A stretch of 64,000 nt of DNA from Mycolicibacterium sp. P9-22 (lineage in GTDB: Bacteria > Actinomycetota > Actinomycetes > Mycobacteriales > Mycobacteriaceae). The position numbers and the translations under genes are program-made. The DNA is taken from the NCBI RefSeq assembly GCF_008329585.1, contig NZ_NPKP01000002.1, forward strand, positions 62,001 through 126,000, read 5' to 3'. The first letter of the stretch is position 1; each line of letters opens with the position of its first letter. Positions 16,580-26,365 of this stretch are shown in pieces. Under the pieces are notes generated by a model, which did not search any database, was not told where the DNA came from, and saw nothing but the letters and a program-made list of their open reading frames with translations.

Positions 16580-17428
16580 ATGTCGCTTCAGGGAAAGACC
16601 ATGTTCATCTCCGGCGCCAGCCGGGGCATCGGCCTGGCCATCGCCAAGCGGGTGGCCGCCGACGGCGCCAACGTCGCGTTGCTGGCCAAGACCGCCGAAC
16701 CGCACCCCAAGCTCGAGGGCACCGTCTACACCGCGGCCAAAGAGATCGAGGACGCCGGTGGCCAGGCGCTGCCGATCGTCGGTGATGTGCGCGACGGGGA
16801 CTCGGTGGCCTCCGCAGTAGATCAAGCCGTGGCTCAATTCGGCGGGATCGACCTCTGCGTGAACAACGCCTCGGCCATCAACCTGGGCTCCATCGAGGAG
16901 GTGCCGCTCAAGCGCTTCGACCTGATGAACGGGATCCAGATCCGCGGCACGTACGCCGTCTCGCAGGCCTGTATCCCGCATATGAAGGGTCGCGCCAACC
17001 CGCACATCCTGACGCTGTCCCCGCCGATCCGGCTGGAATCCGAGTGGCTCACCCCGACGGCCTACATGATGGCCAAATTCGGGATGACCCTGTGCGCGCT
17101 CGGTATCGCCGAGGAGATGCGCGAGGCCGGGATCGCCTCCAACACGCTGTGGCCGCGCACCCTGGTGGCCACCGCGGCCGTGCAGAACCTGCTGGGCGGT
17201 GACGAGGCGATGGGCCGGGCCCGCAAACCCGACGTGTACGCCGACGCCGCCTACGCCGTCTTCACCCGCCCGGCACGCGAATACACCGGGCAGAGCCTGC
17301 TGTGCGAAGACGTCCTGCTGGACGCCGGAGTCACCGACCTGTCGGTGTACGACTGCGTGCCCGGCTCCGCCCTCGGTGTCGACCTGTGGGTGGACACCCC
17401 CAACCCGCCCGGCTACACCGGGCCGTGA
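16580..17428 (+). CDS. Short-chain dehydrogenase/reductase (Rv3224-like)
   Basis: 282 residues. The Rossmann motif is GASRGIGLAIAK at about 12-23, NNAS lies at about 94-97, and the catalytic YMMAK pair at about 157-161. The C-terminal extension (GVDLWVDTPNPPGYTGP) resembles the HSDL2-like SDR group that uses NAD(P)H on ketoacyl or hydroxyacyl substrates. The substrate is unknown. The GNAT gene follows after 7 bp in the same direction, so the two are probably co-expressed. Confidence 0.88.
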   Translation: MSLQGKTMFISGASRGIGLAIAKRVAADGANVALLAKTAEPHPKLEGTVYTAAKEIEDAGGQALPIVGDVRDGDSVASAVDQAVAQFGGIDLCVNNASAINLGSIEEVPLKRFDLMNGIQIRGTYAVSQACIPHMKGRANPHILTLSPPIRLESEWLTPTAYMMAKFGMTLCALGIAEEMREAGIASNTLWPRTLVATAAVQNLLGGDEAMGRARKPDVYADAAYAVFTRPAREYTGQSLLCEDVLLDAGVTDLSVYDCVPGSALGVDLWVDTPNPPGYTGP

Positions 17429-17435
17429 GGACACC

Positions 17436-17753
17436 ATGACCGATATCGTCCGCAACGCTCCCGCGCTGAACCGCTTCGAGATCTACGACGGCGACGAGAT
17501 CGCCGGCTTCGCCGAATACCTCGACCACGACCGGCAGCGCATCTTCCACCACACCGAGATCGGCGAACGCTTCGGCGGAAAGGGCCTGGCCAGCAAGCTG
17601 ATCCAGACGGCCCTGACCGAGACGTCGAACGCCGGCCTGCGCATCGTGCCGGTGTGCCCGTTCGTGGCGAAGTTCATCGGCAAGCATGACGAGTTCGCCG
17701 CCGGAACCGATGAGGTCACCCCGGCCGTGCTGGAACTGCTGGAGAATTCTTAA
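17436..17753 (+). CDS. GNAT-type N-acetyltransferase (YjdJ-like)
   Basis: 105 residues. The reduced GNAT fold of the YjdJ/GCN5-related group is recognisable from HTEIGERFGGKGLASKLIQTAL (acetyl-CoA pyrophosphate loop) and RIVPVCPFVAKFI. The substrate is unknown. The ATG at 17436 lies 7 bp after the SDR stop. Its TAA shares TTAA with the stop of the convergent DUF2071 gene, so the two genes overlap tail to tail by 4 bp. Confidence 0.87.
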   Translation: MTDIVRNAPALNRFEIYDGDEIAGFAEYLDHDRQRIFHHTEIGERFGGKGLASKLIQTALTETSNAGLRIVPVCPFVAKFIGKHDEFAAGTDEVTPAVLELLENS

Positions 17754-18475
17754 CGTACCGGCACCGGCAGTCCGAAGCGGGCCGAGACCCCGGATGAGAA
17801 CATCGCAGGCAGTCGGGCGCCGGCCACCGCGACACCGCTGGCCGTGATCAGATCATCACGCAGATGGTCGATCTCGGCGGTGCACAGCGGCCATTCGGGA
17901 TGGTCGTTGGGCACCCACCAGGTGCGCCCCGCCTTGCGGGTGTGCGCACCCCACCGCGCGGTCAGCCACACCTGCAGCGGCGTGGGCTGCAGCGGCGCAC
18001 CGATGGTGAGGTCCAGCGCGCTGCGCAATCCCCTTCGCGGCCAACGTCGCACGCTCCTATAGCTGATCCGGTCGCCGGTGTGGGTCACCCGCATCCTGGC
18101 CCACGCGTAGGGCACCCCCAGGCCGATCCGAGTCACCGGCACCACCGCCAGCCGCTGGGTCTCCAGCGAGCGGAACAGCACGCCGTGCCGCCCGGCGTCA
18201 TCCACCGAATACAACCGGACGTTGGTTTCGGCGAAGGCGCCGAGATACGGCAGCGGCACCCGGTCGCCCAGTGCGGTGCGGCGCATGACGAACGGGACGA
18301 GTCCGACATAGCTGAAACCGTCGCCGAAGACGTCCGGGCGTGTCCCGTCCGGAAACAGGTGCGCCACGGCATCCGGGCGCACCGGCCAGTGCAGAAAGGT
18401 GACGTCACCCCAGAACTGGCCGACCAGCACCGGCCACCGCAATGGTGGTGCGATCAAAGGCAGACCAGTCACCAC
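17750..18475 (-). CDS. DUF2071 (YqjF-like) protein
   Basis: 241 residues. The family pattern is visible: W-P-V-L at the start, FLHWPVRPDAVAHLFPDG, and FAETNVRLYSVDDAGRHGVLFRSLE. The acetoacetate-decarboxylase-like barrel is expected, but the activity is unestablished. The start is GTG 18475 (a second GTG lies at 18472). It is divergent from the methyltransferase at 18500, with only 24 bp between them, so the promoters must overlap. Confidence 0.85.
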   Translation of the reverse strand: MVTGLPLIAPPLRWPVLVGQFWGDVTFLHWPVRPDAVAHLFPDGTRPDVFGDGFSYVGLVPFVMRRTALGDRVPLPYLGAFAETNVRLYSVDDAGRHGVLFRSLETQRLAVVPVTRIGLGVPYAWARMRVTHTGDRISYRSVRRWPRRGLRSALDLTIGAPLQPTPLQVWLTARWGAHTRKAGRTWWVPNDHPEWPLCTAEIDHLRDDLITASGVAVAGARLPAMFSSGVSARFGLPVPVR

Positions 18476-18487
18476 GTCATCGTGGCA

Positions 18488-18493
18488 TAGGCT
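18488..18493 (+). promoter_or_regulatory. -10 box of the class I methyltransferase gene
   Basis: TAGGCT ends 6 nt before the GTG at 18500. It sits in the 24-bp gap between the divergent DUF2071 gene and the methyltransferase. Confidence 0.5.
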
Positions 18494-18499
18494 GGCCGC

Positions 18500-19264
18500 G
18501 TGTCACTCTGGTCTGCGGGACGGTATGAGGCCGTCGCCCAACGCATCGCACCCATCTCCGCCCAGCTGATCGAGACCGTGGGCCGGTTGCGCCCGCTCGA
18601 CGGCGCCGTGGTCGCCGACCTTGCCTGCGGTACCGGTAACGCCGCACTGGCCGCCGCCGCGGCCGGCGCGCAGGTGACCGGTGTGGACCTGACCCCCGAA
18701 CTGCTCGCCATCGCCGCCGACAAGGCCGGCGGCGACGCGGTGCGCTGGGTCGCCGCGGACGCGTCGGCCACCGGATTGCCCGACGCGGGTTTCGACGCGG
18801 TGGTGTCCAACATGGGCATCATCTTCGTCGAACCGGTCAGTCAGGTCGCCGAGATTGCACGGCTGCTGCGACCCGGCGGCTTCCTCGGGTTCTCCAGTTG
18901 GGTCCGCGACGCCGACAATCCGTTCTTCAACCCGATCATCGATGTGCTGGGCAAGCCGCCGGCCGCGGAGTACTCACCCGATCAATGGGGCGAACCCGAT
19001 ATCGTCACCACCCGGCTGGCCGATGATTTCGACGAGATCTTCATCGAACACGGCAAGCACACCTGGCAATTCGGCTCGGTGCAGGACGCCGTCGTGTTCG
19101 TCACCGATGAGTCCCCGATGCATGTGAACCTGTTCACCCGCTCGGACGAGGACGCCCGGGTGCGATTGACCGAGGCGTTCACCGAGGCGTTCGAGCGTTA
19201 CGCCACCGCCGACGGGGTCAGCTTCGACGCGTCCTATGCGGTGGTGGCGGCACGGCGTCGCTGA
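18500..19264 (+). CDS. Class I SAM-dependent methyltransferase
   Basis: 254 residues of the UbiE/Methyltransf_11 type. The SAM-binding motif I is VVADLACGTGNAALAAA (about 37-53), motif II is VTGVDLTPELLAIA, and FDAVVSNMG is the motif IV region. The acceptor substrate is unknown. It is convergent and directly abutting (no gap) with the second methyltransferase gene. Confidence 0.87.
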   Translation: MSLWSAGRYEAVAQRIAPISAQLIETVGRLRPLDGAVVADLACGTGNAALAAAAAGAQVTGVDLTPELLAIAADKAGGDAVRWVAADASATGLPDAGFDAVVSNMGIIFVEPVSQVAEIARLLRPGGFLGFSSWVRDADNPFFNPIIDVLGKPPAAEYSPDQWGEPDIVTTRLADDFDEIFIEHGKHTWQFGSVQDAVVFVTDESPMHVNLFTRSDEDARVRLTEAFTEAFERYATADGVSFDASYAVVAARRR

Positions 19265-20737
19265 TCACTGCGCCCGGTACAGGATTCCGCGGCCGATCGC
19301 GTCGCGGACCTCCGGCAGCGCGGCCTCGGCGAGTGCGTCGGCGTCCACCCCGTGGTGGGTGGCCAGCAGCGCGATGAGCGTGCCCAGTGGCACCTCTCCG
19401 CGACAACCCGCCAGCAGTGCGGTGAGTACCTCGTCGACGCCGATCACCGCGCCCGGCCCGCCCGGACGCCGCACCGCGGCGCCGACCTGCTGCCACCCGT
19501 CGGGTCCCGGCAGGGACTGCTGCTCCAGGAACACCGGCGCCGTCGACAAACGCGCCGCCAACAGTTCCTGGTCGCCGGTGTCACGCAGATAGTCGCGGCG
19601 GGCGAAGAAGGCCTCCACCTCGGCGCCGGTGACGAGTTCGTCTGCGCCGGTGATCTCTTCGAGGATGCGCTCGGGCGCTACCCCGTCCCGGGGCCGCCGC
19701 AGCGAGATCAGCCCCATGCCGACCCCGGTGATCCCCTCTTCGGCGAACCAGTCCAGCCAGGCGCCACCGCGCCGCGCCGTCTGGTCCGGGCTCTCGCCGG
19801 CATCGGCCAGCCACAGCGACACATAGCTCACCGGGTCGGCCAATTCACGCTGCACCACCCAGGCGTGCAGGCCGGTGCCCGCCAGCCAGTCCCGCACGCG
19901 ATCGCGCCAATCACCGTCGCGGACAATCCAGTTCGCCATGATCTGGGCCGTTCCACCGGGATTGAGGTGATCCCCGACCTGCTCGATCAGGCTGCGGCAC
20001 AAGCCATCCCCGGCCACCCCGGAATCGCGGTAGATGTAGTCGCTGACGCCTGAGCCGATCACGAAGGGCGGGTTGGACACGATCAGATCGAAACGCTCGC
20101 CCGCCACCGGCTCGAACAGGCTGCCGGACCGCAGATCCCAGGACATGCCGTTGAGCCGTGCGGTGGCGGCAGCCAGCTTCAGTGCCCGCTCGTTGGTATC
20201 GGTGCCGACGATCTCGTCGCAGTGTCCGTCCAGGTGCAGGGCCTGTATCCCGCATCCGGTGCCCAGGTCGAGGGCCCGCCGCACCGGGGTGCGGATGACG
20301 GCGCGGGCCAGCGACATCGAGGCGCCACCGATACCGAGGACGTGGTCGCGCCGCAGCGGCGCGCCGCGCAGGGCGGCGTCCTGATCGGAGACGACCAGGA
20401 AGTCGCGGGCGCCATCGGAATGCGGGCGGATGTCGAGCGCGGCGCGCACGGTGCCGTCGGCCAGTTCCAGCACGCCGCCGGCCACCAGCGCGTCCAGCGG
20501 CACCCTGGTGAACACCTCGTGCAGCTGCCCGCGAGGCACCTCCGCGCCGAGCAGGAACAGCCGCACCAGCGTCGAGAGCGGGTCCGCTCCGGTCGCCCGT
20601 AACGCCGGCCACCAGACGCCCCGGCCCAGAGCGGCGTGGACGTCGGCGCCGAGCAGTTCGGCGATTCCGTCCACGGTGTATCCGGCCGCCCGCAGATCGG
20701 CACCGAGGGCGTCGAGCACCACCGGGCCGAGGGTCAA
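19265..20737 (-). CDS. Two-domain class I methyltransferase (HemK/MTS-like)
   Basis: 490 residues. An N-terminal domain (about 1-130) of a type seen in actinobacterial methyltransferases precedes a MTS catalytic domain with ALDLGTGCGIQALHL and IVSNPPFVIGSG (NPPF motif of N-methyltransferases that modify nucleic acid bases or glutamines). The C-terminal ~180 residues are not recognised. The start is TTG 20737, overlapping the SRAP stop (TTGA). The target is unknown; rRNA or a translation factor would fit NPPF enzymes. Confidence 0.82.
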   Translation of the reverse strand: MTLGPVVLDALGADLRAAGYTVDGIAELLGADVHAALGRGVWWPALRATGADPLSTLVRLFLLGAEVPRGQLHEVFTRVPLDALVAGGVLELADGTVRAALDIRPHSDGARDFLVVSDQDAALRGAPLRRDHVLGIGGASMSLARAVIRTPVRRALDLGTGCGIQALHLDGHCDEIVGTDTNERALKLAAATARLNGMSWDLRSGSLFEPVAGERFDLIVSNPPFVIGSGVSDYIYRDSGVAGDGLCRSLIEQVGDHLNPGGTAQIMANWIVRDGDWRDRVRDWLAGTGLHAWVVQRELADPVSYVSLWLADAGESPDQTARRGGAWLDWFAEEGITGVGMGLISLRRPRDGVAPERILEEITGADELVTGAEVEAFFARRDYLRDTGDQELLAARLSTAPVFLEQQSLPGPDGWQQVGAAVRRPGGPGAVIGVDEVLTALLAGCRGEVPLGTLIALLATHHGVDADALAEAALPEVRDAIGRGILYRAQ

Positions 20738-21528
20738 AACAGGCCCGCTTCGGGCGCGACGGCCTCGATCAGTTCCGGGCCGTTGTTGCGGACGCTGTTC
20801 ACCAGCCGCGACACCTCCCGGATCTCGATACGGTCCAGATCGCCGTGGCCGCGCAGCAGGCCCTCGTCGATGGGGGCGTCGGGATCCAGCCAGCGGTCCC
20901 AGTCCGGTGCGCTGATGGTCAGCGGCATCCGGTCGTGGATATCGGAAAGCTGCGCGGCCGAGTCGGTGGTGATGATGGTGCAACTCAACAGCGGCGGCGC
21001 GTCCTTGTCGGCGTCCTTGGGCCGCCACGTGGACCACAAACCCGCCATGAACAGCGGCTCACCGTCGGCGGCGAACATGTAGAACGGCGTCTTGGCGGCC
21101 TTCTTGCCATCCGCGGCTGGGTGGGGCTTCCACTCGTACCAGCCGTCCATCGGGACCAGACAACGCTTGTTCTTGGCCGACCCGCGGAACGCCGGCGAGG
21201 TGGTCAGCGTCTCGGAGCGGGCGTTGATCAGCAGCGGGCCCTTCTTGGTGTCGGGGCCGCCGTCCGCACCGGTCTTGGCCCAGGGCGGGATCAGGCCCCA
21301 GCGCATCGAGCGGATCCGGCGCATCGATTCGTCATCGGGTTCGCCCTGGGGCGAGCGAAGCGACGGGGAGGAATGATCGTGCCGTTTGACCACGGTGCTG
21401 ATGGTCGTGGTCGGTGCCACGTTGAAGTTCGGGCCGCTCTCCTTGCCGGCCTCGACGGTCTCGTCGAGCGCCTTGATCTTCTCCGCCAACAACGCCGGGT
21501 CGGTGGTCACCGCAAATCGCCCACACAT
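20734..21528 (-). CDS. SRAP-domain protein (YedK/HMCES-like abasic-site sensor)
   Basis: 264 residues. The catalytic Cys2 in MCGRF forms a covalent thiazolidine with abasic sites in single-stranded DNA. NARSET, WYEWK and IHDRMP supply the other conserved active-site residues. It shields abasic sites during replication. It corresponds to Rv3226c. An in-frame segment encoding [11 protein letters not shown] (residues 53-63) is the translation of a repeat found elsewhere in the window. It is divergent from aroA with a 19-bp gap. Confidence 0.92.
   Translation of the reverse strand: MCGRFAVTTDPALLAEKIKALDETVEAGKESGPNFNVAPTTTISTVVKRHDHSSPSLRSPQGEPDDESMRRIRSMRWGLIPPWAKTGADGGPDTKKGPLLINARSETLTTSPAFRGSAKNKRCLVPMDGWYEWKPHPAADGKKAAKTPFYMFAADGEPLFMAGLWSTWRPKDADKDAPPLLSCTIITTDSAAQLSDIHDRMPLTISAPDWDRWLDPDAPIDEGLLRGHGDLDRIEIREVSRLVNSVRNNGPELIEAVAPEAGLF
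21345..21368 (-). repeat. Dispersed 24-bp repeat inside the SRAP gene
   Basis: On the minus strand this is identical over 24 bases (starting CCCCGTCGCTTCGCTCGCCC) to the two tandem copies at 36469-36538. It is read in frame as SPSLRSPQG within the protein, so it behaves as a tolerated insertion in a surface loop. Confidence 0.85.
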
Positions 21529-21547
21529 ACCAGGCAGGATAGAGGCC

Positions 21548-22822
21548 GTGAACAACTGGCCGGCACCGACGACCACCGGACCCGTGAACGCCACCGTGGC
21601 GGTACCCGGGTCCAAATCGCTGACCAACCGCGCTCTGGTGCTGGCCGCGCTGGCCACCACGCAGGGGGGCACCACCATCAGCGGCGCCCTGCGCAGCCGG
21701 GACACCGACCTGATGATCGACGCGGTCCGCGCGCTGGGGGTGACCGTGACCGGCGACGGCACCGAGTTGACCGCCGGCGGCGCCATCGCCCCGGCCGCGG
21801 CGACCCGCATCGATTGCGGGCTGGCCGGCACGGTGCTGCGGTTCCTGCCGGCCGTCGCCGCACTGAGCACCGAGACCGTCATCTTCGACGGTGACGAGCA
21901 GGCAAGGGCCCGCCCGATCGCACCACTGCTGGACGCGCTGCGCGGCCTCGGCGTCCGCATCGACGGTGACTCTCTGCCCTTCGAGGTCCGCGGTGCGGGC
22001 GCGGTCGCCGGCGGTGAGGTGCGCATCGACGCGTCGGCGTCATCGCAGTTCGTCTCGGGACTGTTGTTGGCCGGGACCACCTTCCGCGATGGGTTGACCG
22101 TCGTGCACACCGGTGAATCGGTACCGTCGGCGCCCCACGTCGCGATGACGGTGTCGATGCTGCGCAGCGCCGGCGTCACCGTGGACGACAGCACGGCCAA
22201 CCGCTGGCGGGTCTCCCCCGGCGCCGTCGCGGCCCGGCACTGGGACATCGAACCCGACCTGTCCAATGCGGTGCCGTTCCTGGCGGCCGCCGCCGTCACC
22301 GCGGGCACGGTGCGGATCAGCCGCTGGCCCGCGGACAGCATCCAGCCCTCGGGCGCCATCCTGGACCTGCTGTCCCGGGTGAACATCGTTGCCGAGCACA
22401 CGGATTCGTACCTGCAGGTCCACGGCGCCCCCAATTACGGGGGCATCGACATCGACCTGCACGATATCGGTGAGCTGGCCCCGGCGGTCGCCGCGCTGGC
22501 GGCGCTCGCCGCCCCCGGCTCGGTGTCCACCCTGCGCGGTATCGCCCACCTGCGCGGGCACGAAACCGACCGGCTCGCGGCGCTGAGTGCCGAGATCAAC
22601 GGCCTGGGCGGGCAGTGCGAACAGACCCCGGACGGTCTGCAGATCACCGCGACGCCGCTGCACGGCGGAGTGTGGCGCTCCTATGCCGATCACCGGATGG
22701 CCACCGCCGGTGCGATCGTCGGGCTGCGGGTCACCGGCGTGGAGGTCGAGGACATCGCGACGACATCCAAGACGCTGCCGGACTTCCCGGGCATGTGGGC
22801 CGACATGCTGGGCACGATTTGA
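21548..22822 (+). CDS. aroA: 3-phosphoshikimate 1-carboxyvinyltransferase (EPSP synthase)
   Basis: 424 residues. The PEP and shikimate-3-phosphate sites are readable as [18 protein letters not shown] (about 17-34), [17 protein letters not shown] and [16 protein letters not shown]. The enzyme performs the sixth step of the shikimate pathway. The start is the GTG at 21548 (VNNWPAPT), where the M. tuberculosis protein also begins; longer in-frame starts run into the divergent SRAP gene. Its TGA overlaps the TTG of rsgA. Confidence 0.95.
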   Translation: MNNWPAPTTTGPVNATVAVPGSKSLTNRALVLAALATTQGGTTISGALRSRDTDLMIDAVRALGVTVTGDGTELTAGGAIAPAAATRIDCGLAGTVLRFLPAVAALSTETVIFDGDEQARARPIAPLLDALRGLGVRIDGDSLPFEVRGAGAVAGGEVRIDASASSQFVSGLLLAGTTFRDGLTVVHTGESVPSAPHVAMTVSMLRSAGVTVDDSTANRWRVSPGAVAARHWDIEPDLSNAVPFLAAAAVTAGTVRISRWPADSIQPSGAILDLLSRVNIVAEHTDSYLQVHGAPNYGGIDIDLHDIGELAPAVAALAALAAPGSVSTLRGIAHLRGHETDRLAALSAEINGLGGQCEQTPDGLQITATPLHGGVWRSYADHRMATAGAIVGLRVTGVEVEDIATTSKTLPDFPGMWADMLGTI

Positions 22823-23805
22823 AATCTCGCGAGTACGACGAGTCCGATGTCCGGGTCCGCCCGGGCAGGGGTTCACGTCCGCGCACCAAGACCCGGCCCG
22901 GCCATGCCGATGCCGCCGAAGCAATGGTCGTCACCGTCGACCGCGGCCGGTGGGGCTGCGCGCTGGGCGGCGACCCGGACCGCCATGTGACGGCGATGCG
23001 AGCGCGGGAGCTGGGCCGCACGCCCATCGTCGTCGGCGACGAGGTGAGCATCGTCGGTGACCTGTCCGGCAAACCGGACACCCTGGCCCGCATCGTGCGC
23101 CGCGGCGATCGCCGGACGGTGTTGCGCCGCACCGCCGATGACACCGACCCGGCCGAGCGGGTGGTGGTGGCCAACGCCGATCAGCTGCTGATCGTGGTGG
23201 CGCTGGCCGATCCACCGCCGCGCACCGGGTTCGTGGAGCGGGCGCTGATCGCCGCGTACACCGGCGGGCTGGCGCCCATCCTGTGCCTGACGAAATCCGA
23301 TCTGGCCGACCCGGAACCGTTCGCCGCGCAATTCGCCGGCCTGGATCTGCAGGTGGTGACGGCCGGGCGCGACGATCCGCTCGACGTGGTGGCGCCGCTG
23401 CTGACCGGGAAAGTGACCGTGCTGCTGGGGCATTCCGGGGTGGGCAAGTCGACCCTGGTGAATCGTCTTGTGCCCGAGGCGGAACGGGCCACCGGTGATG
23501 TGTCCGGAGTCGGTAAGGGCAAGCACACGTCGAGCCAGTCGGTGGCGTTGCCGCTACGCGAAGCCGGCTGGGTGATCGACACGCCGGGCATCCGGTCGTT
23601 CGGCCTGGCCCACGTGAGCGCCGATGACGTGGTGCAGGCCTTCTCCGACCTCGCCGAGGCCGTCGACGAATGTCCGCGCGGCTGTGGGCATCTGGGCCCG
23701 CCCGCCGATCCGGAATGCGCGCTGGACACGTTGACCGGACCGGCTGCGGGACGCGTCGCCGCGGCCCGCCTGCTGCTCGCCACCCTCAGCGACGCGGGTT
23801 ACTGA
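22819..23805 (+). CDS. rsgA: Ribosome small-subunit GTPase RsgA (YjeQ)
   Basis: 328 residues. The circularly permuted GTPase motifs run TKSDLAD (G4) before [12 protein letters not shown] (G1, about 206-217) and [10 protein letters not shown] (G3), followed by the zinc-binding CPRGCGH cluster near residue 285. It assists late 30S maturation. The start is TTG ([15 protein letters not shown]), overlapping the aroA stop (TTGA). The length agrees with Rv3228. Confidence 0.93.
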   Translation: MKSREYDESDVRVRPGRGSRPRTKTRPGHADAAEAMVVTVDRGRWGCALGGDPDRHVTAMRARELGRTPIVVGDEVSIVGDLSGKPDTLARIVRRGDRRTVLRRTADDTDPAERVVVANADQLLIVVALADPPPRTGFVERALIAAYTGGLAPILCLTKSDLADPEPFAAQFAGLDLQVVTAGRDDPLDVVAPLLTGKVTVLLGHSGVGKSTLVNRLVPEAERATGDVSGVGKGKHTSSQSVALPLREAGWVIDTPGIRSFGLAHVSADDVVQAFSDLAEAVDECPRGCGHLGPPADPECALDTLTGPAAGRVAAARLLLATLSDAGY

Positions 23806-23829
23806 CCCGCGAGGGTGCGTAAACGCCGA

Positions 23830-23872
23830 ACCGCGAGCGGCGTGTCGGGGAACAGACACGCACGCTCGCGGT
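23830..23872. terminator. Hairpin between rsgA and desA3
   Basis: ACCGCGAGCG plus CGTGTC (23830-23846) pair with GACACG plus CGCTCGCGGT (23855-23872) around an 8-nt loop, with small bulges. It lies between convergent genes and probably ends both transcripts. There is no U-tract. Confidence 0.6.
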
Positions 23873-23886
23873 AAGGGGTAGCTAGA

Positions 23887-25134
23887 TCAAGCGGCGATCT
23901 TGCCCTGCCGCCAGCCGCGCACCGTAGCGATCGCGGTCTTGAGACCGCGGCGCTTACCGGTGGCGGGATCGGTGACACCGAACCCTTCCAACTCGTCGAA
24001 CATCCGCTCGCTGCGGGTCTCCGGCGCGTTGTCGCGGGTGTCCTTGAGGAACTTGTCCGGCAGCGACAGCTTGGCGATGGTGCGCCAACTCTTGCCGTAC
24101 TGCACCAGGAAAGGCCCCGTGGTGTACGGCAGGTCGTACTTGTCGCACAGCGCGCGCACCTTGATCGAGATGTCTCGGTACCGGTTGCTCGGCAGGTCCG
24201 GGAACAGGTGGTGCTCGATCTGGTAGGACAGGTTGCCGCTCATGAAGTCCAGCACCCGGCCGCCACTGATGTTGGCGCTGCCCAGCATCTGGCGCAGGTA
24301 CCACTGGCCGCGGCTCTCGCCGACCATGTCGGTCTTGGTGAACTTCTCTGCACCATCGGGAAAATGGCCGCAGAAGATGATCGCGTTGGTCCAGATGTTG
24401 CGGATGATGTTGGCCGCGATGTTGGCCTTCATCGTGGACTTGTAGGTTGCTCCCGGCGACAGCGAGGTCAGCGCGGGCCACAGCACATAGTCCTTGGCCA
24501 CCTGGTGGCCGGCCTTCACGCCGAACTCCTTGACCCGGACCATCGTCGCCTTGCGGTCGTCGCGGCCCTTGAAGATCTTGCCGAGTTCCAGGTGCTGCAG
24601 ACCGATACCCCACTCGAACAGCACCGCGAGCATGGTGTTGTAGAACAGATTCCCCAGGTTCATCGGCTTCCACCGCGCGTCGCGGGTAACCCGGATGACG
24701 CCGTAGCCCACATCGTCGTCCATGCCCAGGATGTTGGTGTACTTGTGGTGCATGAAGTTGTGGGTGAAACGCCAGTGCTTCGATGCCCCGGTCGTATCCC
24801 ACTCCCAGGTCGAGGAATGGATCTCGGGATCGTTCATCCAATCCCACTGGCCGTGCATGACGTTGTGGCTGATCTCCATGTTCTCGATGATCTTGGCCAC
24901 GCCCAGAGCCGAGGCGCCCGCCCACCAGAAGGCCCGCTTGGAGCTTCCGGCCAGGAGCAGGCGGCCTGCGATCTCCAGCGCACGCTGTCCCGCGATCGTC
25001 CGGCGGATATAGCGCGCATCGCTGGCGCCGCGGGAATCTTCGACGTCCTGACGGATCGCGTCGAGCTCAGCAGCCAGCGTTTCGATGTCCGCATCGGTGA
25101 GATGGGTGAACGCCGGTACGTCGGTAATAGCCAC
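23887..25134 (-). CDS. desA3: Stearoyl-CoA Delta9-desaturase DesA3
   Basis: 415 residues, a membrane di-iron desaturase. The three histidine boxes are HNVMHGQWD, HNFMHHKYTN and, near residue 300, IEHHLFPDLP. It makes oleoyl-CoA from stearoyl-CoA for phospholipids and triacylglycerol and needs an electron-transfer partner, which is encoded directly upstream. The start is GTG with GGAAGGAGGG about 8 nt before it. A perfect 10-4-10 inverted repeat lies about 33 bp upstream of the start. It corresponds to Rv3229c. Confidence 0.95.
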   Translation of the reverse strand: MAITDVPAFTHLTDADIETLAAELDAIRQDVEDSRGASDARYIRRTIAGQRALEIAGRLLLAGSSKRAFWWAGASALGVAKIIENMEISHNVMHGQWDWMNDPEIHSSTWEWDTTGASKHWRFTHNFMHHKYTNILGMDDDVGYGVIRVTRDARWKPMNLGNLFYNTMLAVLFEWGIGLQHLELGKIFKGRDDRKATMVRVKEFGVKAGHQVAKDYVLWPALTSLSPGATYKSTMKANIAANIIRNIWTNAIIFCGHFPDGAEKFTKTDMVGESRGQWYLRQMLGSANISGGRVLDFMSGNLSYQIEHHLFPDLPSNRYRDISIKVRALCDKYDLPYTTGPFLVQYGKSWRTIAKLSLPDKFLKDTRDNAPETRSERMFDELEGFGVTDPATGKRRGLKTAIATVRGWRQGKIAA

Positions 25135-25162
25135 TTATTCGGCCCTCCTTCCGTTCCTACGA

Positions 25163-25190
25163 TACCGTAACCTACGCAACCGTAGGTTAC
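25163..25190. promoter_or_regulatory. Operator-like inverted repeat before desA3
   Basis: GTAACCTACG (25167-25176), CAAC, CGTAGGTTAC (25181-25190) is a perfect palindrome. It includes the motif TACCGTAACCTACGCA (25163-25178), which recurs with one change upstream of the reductase gene. The size and symmetry suit a dimeric TetR-type repressor. The regulator is not identified here. Confidence 0.7.
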
Positions 25191-25203
25191 TAGCCAGTAA
25201 AGT

Positions 25204-26358
25204 CTATGCGTCCAGCGTGCAGTCGCCGGACGCCGCCGAGACGCAGGTCTGCACCCGCGTTCCCGGTTCGTGTTCCACCCCGGTGCGCAGGTCCCGCACA
25301 TGCCCCTCGACCAGACCCACCACGCACGACTGGCAGATGCCCATCCGGCAGCCGAACGGCATCTGGATGCCCGCGCCCTCGCCGGCTTCCATCAGCGATG
25401 TCGCGGCGTCGGCGGCCACGCTCTTGCCGCTGCGCTCGAAGGTGACGGTGCCGCCGGTGCCGTGCGGTGCGGCGCGGGTGACCGCGAAACGCTCCAGGTG
25501 CAGATGTGTGGGCAGACCAGCCTCGGCCCAGACCCGCTCGGCGTCATTGAGCATGGCCTCGGGCCCACATGCCCAGGCCTGACGGTCGCGCCAATCCGGC
25601 ACCACCTCGTCGAGGCGAGACAGATCCAGCCGGCCCTGGGTACGCGTGGTGCGCAGTTCCATCCGGTATCCCGGGTGGGCGTCGTGCAGCGCCTTGAGTT
25701 CGGCGGCGAACATGACATCGGATTCGGTGGGCGCGGAATGCACGTGCACGATGTCGGTGATCTGGTCGTGGCGCTGCAGGGTGCGCAGCATCGACATCAC
25801 CGGGGTGATGCCGGATCCGGCGGTCAAGAACAGCACCGAGGCCGGCGCCGGGTCGGGCATGACGAAGTTGCCCTGCGGTGCGGCCAGCCGCACGATCGTG
25901 CCGGGCTCCACGCCACCGACCAGGTGGGTCGACAGGAAGCCCTCCGGCATGGCCTTCACGGTGATGGTGATGGTGCGCGCGCCGCGCTTGTCCTGACCGC
26001 CGCGCAGCGGGGTCGAGGTCAACGAATAGGAACGCCAGCGCCAGCGGCCGTCGACCAGCAGGCCGATACCGACGTACTGGCCGGGCTCGTAGTCGAGCGA
26101 GAAGCCCCAGCCCGGCTTGATGACCAGCGTCGCCGAGTCCTCCGTCTCGCGGCGAACCTCGATGACACGGCCACGCAGTTCACGTGCCGACCACAGTGGG
26201 TTCGCGAGCTTGAGATAGTCGTCCGGCAGCAGCGGCGTCGTGATGCGGGCGGCGACGGTGCGCAGCGCATGCCAACCGCGGTGACGATCGGCCCCCGCGA
26301 TGGTGGGGCGGACGGTGTCGGCAACTTTGGCCGAGACCTTTATTTCACTCTTGGCCAC
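25204..26358 (-). CDS. FAD/2Fe-2S oxidoreductase, electron donor of DesA3
   Basis: 384 residues. A ferredoxin-reductase FAD domain ([11 protein letters not shown]) and an NAD(P)H domain ([17 protein letters not shown]) are followed by a C-terminal plant-type 2Fe-2S domain with CRMGICQSC and a final Cys near VQTCVSA. The Rv3230c orthologue reduces DesA3. It lies 69 bp upstream of desA3 in the same direction, and the two genes carry nearly the same operator motif. The start is GTG 26358. Confidence 0.93.
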   Translation of the reverse strand: MAKSEIKVSAKVADTVRPTIAGADRHRGWHALRTVAARITTPLLPDDYLKLANPLWSARELRGRVIEVRRETEDSATLVIKPGWGFSLDYEPGQYVGIGLLVDGRWRWRSYSLTSTPLRGGQDKRGARTITITVKAMPEGFLSTHLVGGVEPGTIVRLAAPQGNFVMPDPAPASVLFLTAGSGITPVMSMLRTLQRHDQITDIVHVHSAPTESDVMFAAELKALHDAHPGYRMELRTTRTQGRLDLSRLDEVVPDWRDRQAWACGPEAMLNDAERVWAEAGLPTHLHLERFAVTRAAPHGTGGTVTFERSGKSVAADAATSLMEAGEGAGIQMPFGCRMGICQSCVVGLVEGHVRDLRTGVEHEPGTRVQTCVSAASGDCTLDA

Positions 26359-26365
26359 ACAACCT

